From Balneolaceae bacterium (GTDB lineage: Bacteria; Bacteroidota; Rhodothermia; Balneolales; Balneolaceae): a stretch of 5,598 nucleotides of DNA. The position numbers and the translations under genes were made by a program. Location: assembly GCA_007127395.1 (NCBI GenBank), contig SKZL01000126.1, forward strand, positions 1-5,598. Direction: 5' to 3'. The stretch's first letter is position 1. The number at the start of each line of letters is the position of its first letter. Shown here piece after piece: positions 1 through 5,598 of the stretch. Under the pieces are notes generated by a model. The model was not told where the DNA came from, ran no database searches, and saw only the letters and a list, made by a program, of their open reading frames with translations.

Positions 1-891
1 ATTGATTACGCTATTGTCAATCCAAGTAATTGGACGGCTGATGAGACAAAGAACAAGTTGGTTCAGCAGGTGATTCACAATTTCACCATTAAAGCAAATG
101 ACTTACTTGGGAATTACAAGCGTAAGAAATTCCATATTTCTGTAGGTGATGAATTGCCAGCAGGAATCGTTAAGTTGGCGAAAGTCTACGTTGCGAAGAA
201 AAGAAAATTGAAAGTAGGTGATAAAATGGCAGGTCGTCACGGTAACAAAGGTATTGTTGCCAATATCGTGCGCCAAGAAGATATGCCATTCCTAGAAGAT
301 GGAACTCCTGTTGATATCGTATTAAACCCGCTTGGGGTGCCTTCTCGAATGAACCTTGGACAGATTTACGAAACTGTACTAGGTTGGGCAGGTGAGAAAT
401 TAGGAAGAAAGTTTGCTACGCCTATCTTTGATGGAGCACACCCTTCTCAAATCGATGAGCTGTGCGACGAAGCAGGTATTCCAAGATCAGGTAAAACTTA
501 CTTGTACGATGGAGGAACAGGAGAACGCTTCCACCAACCAGCAACTGTTGGGGTGATTTACATGTTGAAATTATCACACATGGTGGATGATAAGATGCAC
601 GCAAGATCTATCGGACCTTACTCATTAATTACGCAACAACCTTTAGGTGGTAAAGCACAATTCGGTGGTCAGCGTTTTGGTGAAATGGAGGTTTGGGCAC
701 TTGAAGCATTTGGTGCAGCAAATATCCTACAGGAAATCTTGACCGTTAAGTCGGATGATGTAAACGGTAGAGCAAAAGCGTACGAGGCAATTGTTAAAGG
801 AGATAATTTACCAGAACCTGGTATTCCAGAGTCATTCAATGTACTTCTTCACGAATTGAGAGGATTAGGATTGAGTGTGAAAATGGATTAA
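1..891 (+). CDS. rpoB: DNA-directed RNA polymerase subunit beta, C-terminal part (5' end outside window)
   Basis: The reading frame is open from base 1 and ends at TAA 889-891, giving the last 296 residues of the beta subunit. A full Bacteroidota RpoB is well over 1200 residues, so about a quarter is present. Fragment residues 73-84 (nt 217-252) read [12 protein letters not shown], the active-centre motif whose two lysines match E. coli K1065 and K1073. Further on are the conserved [13 protein letters not shown] block and [14 protein letters not shown], whose first histidine matches E. coli H1237. Next come [20 protein letters not shown] and SDDVNGR, which pack against the beta' clamp. The protein ends at [21 protein letters not shown], the normal RpoB C-terminus. 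Residues 1 to about 55 appear to be the tail of the lineage-variable insertion that precedes this region. The stretch between the GWAGEKLG and ATPIFDGA segments is much shorter than in E. coli. No break or missing active-site residue is seen. rpoC follows after 34 bases. Confidence 0.98.
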   Translation: MDYAIVNPSNWTADETKNKLVQQVIHNFTIKANDLLGNYKRKKFHISVGDELPAGIVKLAKVYVAKKRKLKVGDKMAGRHGNKGIVANIVRQEDMPFLEDGTPVDIVLNPLGVPSRMNLGQIYETVLGWAGEKLGRKFATPIFDGAHPSQIDELCDEAGIPRSGKTYLYDGGTGERFHQPATVGVIYMLKLSHMVDDKMHARSIGPYSLITQQPLGGKAQFGGQRFGEMEVWALEAFGAANILQEILTVKSDDVNGRAKAYEAIVKGDNLPEPGIPESFNVLLHELRGLGLSVKMD

Positions 892-925
892 TTATCGCTT
901 TAGTTGAATTAAAAATTAGTGTAAA
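892..925 (+). other. rpoB-rpoC intergenic spacer, no terminator and no Shine-Dalgarno
   Basis: This 34-base AT-rich gap shows no hairpin followed by a T-run, which fits one rpoBC transcript. No GGAGG-like sequence lies 5-12 bases before the rpoC ATG. Instead the leader is A-rich (AATTAAAAATTAGTGTAAA), with A at positions -1 to -3. Bacteroidota commonly start translation without Shine-Dalgarno pairing and favour A just before the start codon. That this leader drives rpoC initiation is inferred. Confidence 0.6.
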
Positions 926-3900
926 ATGGCTTACAGAAAAGAAACACAAACACAGCAAAGTAACTTCTCAAAGATTACTATATCATTGGCTTCACCAGAA
1001 GAAATTTTGGAGCAGTCAAGTGGAGAGGTACTAAAGCCGGAAACAATAAATTATAGAACGTACAAACCTGAACGTGACGGTTTATTCTGTGAAAGAATAT
1101 TCGGGCCCGTAAAGGATTACGAATGCCACTGTGGTAAATACAAAAGAATCCGCTATAAAGGAATCGTTTGTGACCGATGTGGGGTAGAGGTTACTGAGAA
1201 AAAAGTGCGAAGAGAGCGCATGGGACACATTTCATTAGTGGTTCCTGTTGCACACATCTGGTACTTCCGTTCATTGCCTAATAAAATTGGTTATTTATTG
1301 GGATTGCCAACGAAAAAGTTGGACCAAATCATCTATTATGAGCGTTATGTAGTTATCCAAGCTGGTATTGCTAAAAATGCAGATGGGGAAGAACTTACGC
1401 ACATGGAGTTTTTGACAGAGGAAGAGTACTTGGATATTCTGGATACGCTTCCTAAAGAAAACCAATATTTGGAGGATACTGATCCAAACAAATTCATTGC
1501 AAAAATGGGGGCTGAAGCAATCCATGATTTATTGCAGCGTTTGGATTTGGAAGCAATGTCCTACGATTTGAGACACAAAGCAAATACTGAAACTTCTGTA
1601 CAACGTAAAAACGAAGCGTTAAAACGTTTGCAAGTGGTTGAAGCAATGAAGGATTCACAAGAGCGTATTGAGAATCGTCCAGAGTGGATGATTATCAAAG
1701 TAGTTCCTGTTACTCCTCCAGAATTGCGTCCGCTTGTACCACTTGATGGTGGTCGATTTGCAACGTCGGATTTGAATGATTTATACCGAAGAGTTATCAT
1801 CAGAAACAATCGTTTGAAGCGATTGATTGAAATCAAAGCTCCTGAGGTAATCTTGAGAAATGAGAAACGTATGCTTCAAGAAGCGGTTGACTCATTGTTT
1901 GACAACTCAAGAAAAGCAAGTGCGGTTAAAACGGAATCAAACCGTCCGTTGAAATCACTTTCTGATTCGTTAAAAGGTAAACAAGGTAGATTCCGTCAAA
2001 ACTTATTAGGAAAACGTGTAGATTATTCAGCACGTTCGGTAATTGTTGTTGGACCGGATTTAAAATTACACGAATGTGGTCTTCCTAAAGATATGGCTGC
2101 GGAGCTTTACAAACCGTTCATCATCCGTAAAATGATTGAGCGTGGTATTGTAAAGACGGTAAAATCTGCTAAGAAAATTGTTGACAAAAAAGAGCCGGTA
2201 GTTTGGGATATCCTAGAAAATGTATTGAAAGGACACCCTGTATTATTGAACCGTGCTCCAACGCTTCACCGTTTAGGCATCCAATCGTTTCAACCAAAAT
2301 TAATTGAAGGAAAAGCGATTCGTCTTCACCCATTGGTTTGTACGGCATTCAACGCCGATTTCGATGGTGACCAGATGGCGGTCCACCTTCCTTTAGGAAA
2401 TGCTGCAATCTTAGAAGCACAGCTACTGATGTTGGCTTCTCACAATATTTTGAACCCTGCAAATGGTGCACCAATTGCCGTTCCTTCTCAGGATATGGTA
2501 CTTGGATTGTACTACATCACAAAAGGGAAAAAATCAACGAAAGAAGAGCCGGTTAAAGGAGAGGGAATGACTTTCTACTCGCCTGAAGAGGTGTCGATTG
2601 CATACAATGAAGGAGCACTTGATTTGCATGCTTACATTAAGGTAAAAACAAACGATATCAATGAAAACGGTGACATTGAACTAAAAATGATTGAAACTAC
2701 CGCTGGTAGAGTTTTATTCAATCAATTGGTTCCTGAAGAGGCTGGATTCATTAATGATGTAATGACTAAAAAAGCCTTGCGAGATATCATTGGAAAGGTT
2801 CTCAAGGTGAGCGGAACTTCAAGAACAGCTCAATTCCTTGATGATATTAAGTCGCTAGGATACAACATGGCATTCAAAGGTGGATTATCGTTTAACTTGG
2901 ATGACATTATTATTCCTAAGGAAAAAGATGAATTGGTAGATAGCGCACATGAAAGCGTTCGTGAGGTAATGGACAATTACAACATGGGATTGATAACGAA
3001 CAATGAGCGTTACAATCAAATTATTGATATCTGGACAAGAACGAACTCGAGATTGACGCACACGTTAATGGAGCAATTAAAGAACGATAAGCAAGGTTTC
3101 AATTCAATCTACATGATGTTTGATTCTGGAGCGCGTGGTTCTAAAGAGCAAATTCGTCAGTTGTCCGGAATGCGAGGATTGATGGCGAAACCACAAAAAT
3201 CAGGTGCTTCAACGCAAGAAATTATTGAAAACCCAATTCTTTCTAACTTTAAAGAAGGACTTTCGATTTTAGAGTACTTTATCTCTACGCACGGTGCACG
3301 TAAAGGTCTTGCGGATACGGCATTGAAAACTGCCGATGCGGGTTACTTGACGCGTCGTTTGGTGGATGTTGCTCAAGATGTGGTAATCAATGCGGAGGAT
3401 TGTGGTACCTTAAGAGGTATCGTTGCAACGCCACTGAGAAAGAATGACGAAATCGTTGAGTCATTGTACGATAGAATCGTGGGTAGAACTGCGGTGCAAG
3501 ATGTATATGACGAAGATGATAATTTGTTAGTAGAAGGCGGGTCGCTTATCGATGAGAATGTAGCTGAGAAAATCGAAGCAGCTGGAATCGAAGAGGTAGA
3601 AATTCGTTCTGTACTTACTTGTGAATTGAAGAGAGGAGTTTGTTCTAAGTGTTACGGACGCAACTTGGCAAACCACGGTAAGGCACAAATCGGTGACGCT
3701 GTTGGTGTTGTTGCTGCTCAGTCAATTGGTGAGCCTGGTACACAGCTTACGCTACGTACTTTCCACGTGGGTGGTACAGCATCTAATATCGCGGACGAGA
3801 ACGATTTGAAAGCAAAAGCTACTGGTAAAATCGAAATCGATGAGCTACGTACGATTACAAGAACCGAAAAAGACGGTACGAAGAAAGAAATCGTAGTAGG

Positions 3901-5212
3901 TCGTTCTGCTGAATTGAAAATAATTGATGCTAAAACTGGTTTGACAGCAATGACAGGAAACATTCCTTATGGTTCTGAAATGTTGGTGAAAAACGGAGAC
4001 AGCATCAAAAAAGGAGACTCTATTTGTAAATGGGACCCTTATAACGCTGTAATCGTATCTGAAGCTTCTGGTATATTGGAGTTTGAAAATATTATTGAAG
4101 GTATCACATACCGTGAAGAAGTGGATGAGCAAACTGGATTTACTGAAAAAGTAATTACGGAGTCGCGAGATAAAAAGAAGAACCCAACGATCCTTATTAA
4201 GGACAAAAAAGGTGAAGTCATTAAGTCGTATGCGGTTCCTGTAAATTCACATATTTCTGTTAAAGAAGGGGATAAAATTGAACAAGGACAAAACCTTGTG
4301 AAAATCCCTAGAGTAGGAGGTAAGGGTGGTGATATCACTGGAGGTCTTCCAAGAATTACTGAGCTTTTCGAGGCACGTAACCCTTCTAATCCTGCTGTAG
4401 TATCTGAAATTGACGGGATTGCTTCTTACGGTAAAATCAAACGTGGTAACCGTGAAATCATCATTGAAGCGAAAACAGGCGAAACGAAAAAATACCTTGT
4501 ACCACTTTCTAAACACATCTTGGTGCAAGAAAATGACTTCGTAAGAGCTGGTCAATCACTCTCTGATGGGGCAATTACACCAAAAGATATATTGAATATC
4601 CAAGGTCCAACTGCAGTACAAGAATACTTGGTGAACGAGGTACAAGAAGTTTACCGCCTACAAGGGGTGAAAATCAACGATAAGCACTTTGAAGTGATTG
4701 TTCGTCAAATGATGTTGAAGGTGGAAATCGAAGATGCTGGAGATACTAAGTTCTTGGAGAAACAAGCGGTGCATAAGGCAGATTTCTTAGAAGAAAATGA
4801 TCGTATTTTCGGACAACAAGTAGTTGTTGAACCAGGTGATTCCGAAACGTTAAAAGCTGGTCAGATTATTTCTGCTCGTAAGTTAAGAGACGAAAATGCG
4901 CAGTTGAAACGTGAAGATAAAAAATTGGTAGAAGCAAGAGAAGCTATTCCAGCGACCTCTAAGCCGCTTCTTCAAGGTATCACGCGCGCTTCATTGCAAA
5001 CGCAGTCCTTCATTTCGGCAGCATCGTTCCAGGAAACAACGAAAGTATTGAACGAAGCAGCAATCTCAGGGAAAGTAGACGACCTGCTTGGATTGAAAGA
5101 AAACGTAATTGTTGGTCACTTAATTCCAGCTGGTACGGGTTCACGCGAGTTCAAAGACATGATCGTTGGATCGAAACAAGTATATGAAGAATTGACGGCT
5201 GAAAAAGCATAA
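926..5212 (+). CDS. rpoC: DNA-directed RNA polymerase subunit beta' (complete)
   Basis: This is the largest catalytic subunit of RNA polymerase. It holds the Mg ions for RNA synthesis and forms the clamp around DNA. Its 1428 residues are normal for Bacteroidota. Visible landmarks in order: zinc ribbon cysteines C67, C69, C82 and C85; rudder at about 326-343; switch-2 region at 351-372 ([20 protein letters not shown]); NRAPTLHR at 442-449; catalytic NADFDGD at 476-482 with D478, D480 and D482; F-loop region at about 732-756; bridge helix at about 781-816 ([19 protein letters not shown]); second zinc site C826, C899, C906 and C909; trigger loop around R944 and H947, resuming at DITGGLPR 1136-1143. 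A long insertion (about 954-1133), matching E. coli SI3, splits the trigger loop. The C-terminal [12 protein letters not shown] (1394-1405) belongs to the region near omega. ATG 926 is chosen because it is the only ATG ahead of the conserved N-terminus. The gene follows rpoB by 34 bases and ends before a terminator. No defects are seen. Confidence 0.99.
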   Translation: MAYRKETQTQQSNFSKITISLASPEEILEQSSGEVLKPETINYRTYKPERDGLFCERIFGPVKDYECHCGKYKRIRYKGIVCDRCGVEVTEKKVRRERMGHISLVVPVAHIWYFRSLPNKIGYLLGLPTKKLDQIIYYERYVVIQAGIAKNADGEELTHMEFLTEEEYLDILDTLPKENQYLEDTDPNKFIAKMGAEAIHDLLQRLDLEAMSYDLRHKANTETSVQRKNEALKRLQVVEAMKDSQERIENRPEWMIIKVVPVTPPELRPLVPLDGGRFATSDLNDLYRRVIIRNNRLKRLIEIKAPEVILRNEKRMLQEAVDSLFDNSRKASAVKTESNRPLKSLSDSLKGKQGRFRQNLLGKRVDYSARSVIVVGPDLKLHECGLPKDMAAELYKPFIIRKMIERGIVKTVKSAKKIVDKKEPVVWDILENVLKGHPVLLNRAPTLHRLGIQSFQPKLIEGKAIRLHPLVCTAFNADFDGDQMAVHLPLGNAAILEAQLLMLASHNILNPANGAPIAVPSQDMVLGLYYITKGKKSTKEEPVKGEGMTFYSPEEVSIAYNEGALDLHAYIKVKTNDINENGDIELKMIETTAGRVLFNQLVPEEAGFINDVMTKKALRDIIGKVLKVSGTSRTAQFLDDIKSLGYNMAFKGGLSFNLDDIIIPKEKDELVDSAHESVREVMDNYNMGLITNNERYNQIIDIWTRTNSRLTHTLMEQLKNDKQGFNSIYMMFDSGARGSKEQIRQLSGMRGLMAKPQKSGASTQEIIENPILSNFKEGLSILEYFISTHGARKGLADTALKTADAGYLTRRLVDVAQDVVINAEDCGTLRGIVATPLRKNDEIVESLYDRIVGRTAVQDVYDEDDNLLVEGGSLIDENVAEKIEAAGIEEVEIRSVLTCELKRGVCSKCYGRNLANHGKAQIGDAVGVVAAQSIGEPGTQLTLRTFHVGGTASNIADENDLKAKATGKIEIDELRTITRTEKDGTKKEIVVGRSAELKIIDAKTGLTAMTGNIPYGSEMLVKNGDSIKKGDSICKWDPYNAVIVSEASGILEFENIIEGITYREEVDEQTGFTEKVITESRDKKKNPTILIKDKKGEVIKSYAVPVNSHISVKEGDKIEQGQNLVKIPRVGGKGGDITGGLPRITELFEARNPSNPAVVSEIDGIASYGKIKRGNREIIIEAKTGETKKYLVPLSKHILVQENDFVRAGQSLSDGAITPKDILNIQGPTAVQEYLVNEVQEVYRLQGVKINDKHFEVIVRQMMLKVEIEDAGDTKFLEKQAVHKADFLEENDRIFGQQVVVEPGDSETLKAGQIISARKLRDENAQLKREDKKLVEAREAIPATSKPLLQGITRASLQTQSFISAASFQETTKVLNEAAISGKVDDLLGLKENVIVGHLIPAGTGSREFKDMIVGSKQVYEELTAEKA
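3785..4324 (+). other. SI3-type insertion within the RpoC trigger loop (protein region)
   Basis: These bases encode RpoC residues 954-1133, lying between the N-terminal trigger-loop half ([12 protein letters not shown]) and the C-terminal half (DITGGLPR). The position matches the E. coli SI3 insertion, and the length is about 180 residues against roughly 188 there. It is much more charged and lysine-rich than the flanks. It contains two copies of a beta-rich motif of the form P....(I/M).V..GD.I..G (residues 1013-1038 and 1104-1129), consistent with sandwich-barrel hybrid modules. SI3 in E. coli modulates trigger-loop folding, pausing and transcript cleavage. A similar role here is inferred from homology. 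The boundaries are good to about ten residues. Confidence 0.75.
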
Positions 5213-5232
5213 TATGAACGTATAAGTAGAAT

Positions 5233-5268
5233 AAGGGTTATTAACTGTATTGTTGATAGCCCTTTTTT
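5233..5268 (+). terminator. Rho-independent terminator after rpoC
   Basis: The arms 5233-5245 (AAGGGTTATTAAC) and 5252-5264 (GTTGATAGCCCTT) pair over 13 positions, including two G-U wobbles, around a 6-base loop (TGTATT). The GGG/CCC block sits near the base of the stem and a run of six T at 5263-5268 follows, which is the classical intrinsic terminator layout. It begins 20 bases after the rpoC stop and would end the rpoBC transcript. On the opposite strand the run facing the hairpin is poor, so it reads as a one-way terminator. Confidence 0.88.
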
Positions 5269-5279
5269 ATTAATTTTAC

Positions 5280-5591
5280 ATGGCTATGGAAAACAAAAAC
5301 GAGAATAAAATTAATATAGAGCTTTCGGAAGAAAAGGCTTCGGGAATCTATTCGAACTTGGCAATTATAACGCATTCAACAACGGAGTTTGTCTGTGATT
5401 TTGTGCAAATGATGCCAGGAATGCCTAAGGCAAAAGTACAATCTCGAGTGATTATGACACCAGAGAATGCCAAGCGTCTGTTGCGCGCTTTGCAAGATAA
5501 TGTACAGAAATTTGAGGCTAATTTTGGCCCCATTAAAGAAGATGGTAGAAATTTACCGCCAATTAATTTTGGCCCTGCCACTGAAGCTTAA
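5280..5591 (+). CDS. DUF3467 family protein of unknown function
   Basis: This gene encodes a 103-residue, probably cytoplasmic protein with no signal peptide or membrane segment. Residues 11-83 match my recollection of the DUF3467 family: IELSEEKASGIYSNLAII (13-30), then HSTTEFVCDFV (32-42), a Pro-Gly turn MPGMPKAKVQSRVIMTP (45-61), and a helix NAKRLLRALQDNVQKFEANFG (63-83). The family has no established biochemical role that I know of. The N-terminal ten residues are polar and variable. The C-terminal tail (84-103) is Pro/Gly/Asn-rich and repeats NFGP (81-84 and 96-99). ATG 5280 is chosen as the first in-frame start after the terminator, but ATG 5286 (residue 3) is equally possible. Neither has a Shine-Dalgarno sequence. 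To my recollection, DUF3467 genes often sit next to rpoC in Bacteroidota, which suggests a link to transcription. That link is inference from gene order only. Confidence 0.85.
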   Translation: MAMENKNENKINIELSEEKASGIYSNLAIITHSTTEFVCDFVQMMPGMPKAKVQSRVIMTPENAKRLLRALQDNVQKFEANFGPIKEDGRNLPPINFGPATEA

Positions 5592-5598
5592 TTGACTG

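Noticed and set aside
58..60. TTG at 58 as the start of a 277-residue protein
   Set aside because: The same frame is open back to base 1 and encodes RpoB-like sequence, so this TTG is an internal leucine codon.
422..604. Antisense 60-codon open frame opposite rpoB
   Set aside because: It is short, has no recognisable domain and is fully covered by conserved rpoB sequence.
1295..1836. Two antisense open frames of 76 and 91 codons opposite the 5' third of rpoC
   Set aside because: Same reasoning: the cysteine/phenylalanine- and serine-rich translations look like reverse reading of coding DNA.
3718..4555. Several overlapping antisense open frames of 81-102 codons inside rpoC
   Set aside because: They lie opposite a highly conserved gene, resemble no known family, overlap one another in different frames and have no start signals. 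They are by-products of rpoC codon composition.
5253..5278. Promoter of TTG / TAnnTTTG type before the DUF3467 gene
   Set aside because: The downstream element ends in A rather than G, the spacing is slightly short and the region is AT-rich enough for chance matches. It is kept only as a possibility within a finding.
5348..5581. Antisense 77-codon open frame opposite the DUF3467 gene
   Set aside because: The + strand frame matches a known family over most of its length, and the antisense frame matches nothing.

Overview
This is a conserved housekeeping window from a bacterium of the phylum Bacteroidota, most likely order Flavobacteriales. It holds the 3' end of rpoB, a complete rpoC, a strong intrinsic terminator and a small DUF3467-family gene, all on the + strand. 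The placement rests on the protein sequences: RpoC opens like flavobacterial homologues ([20 protein letters not shown]), carries FHVGG in the trigger loop, and has the roughly 1430-residue length usual in that phylum. The DNA is visibly AT-rich, and no clear Shine-Dalgarno sequence precedes either visible start, as is usual for the phylum. The genus cannot be fixed from this window.

Layout: bases 1-891 are the last 296 codons of rpoB, whose start lies upstream of the window. A 34-base AT-rich spacer with no terminator leads to rpoC (926-5212, 1428 residues), so the two large RNA polymerase subunits look co-transcribed. The 67-base gap after rpoC is mostly taken up by a 13-bp hairpin followed by a T-run (5233-5268), which marks the probable end of the rpoBC unit. 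A 103-codon gene (5280-5591) follows, starting only 11 bases past the T-run. Its product is a DUF3467 protein of unknown role. No gene-free stretch exceeds 67 bases.

The beta and beta' subunits together form the catalytic cleft of RNA polymerase, and both genes look intact and functional: the Mg-binding NADFDGD loop, both zinc sites, the bridge helix, the trigger loop and the RpoB lysine/histidine active-site residues are all present. I found no mobile element, CRISPR array, RNA gene, frameshift or sign of horizontal transfer. The only part of unknown biology is the DUF3467 gene and how it is expressed from behind a terminator. I do not see an exotic undescribed system here.
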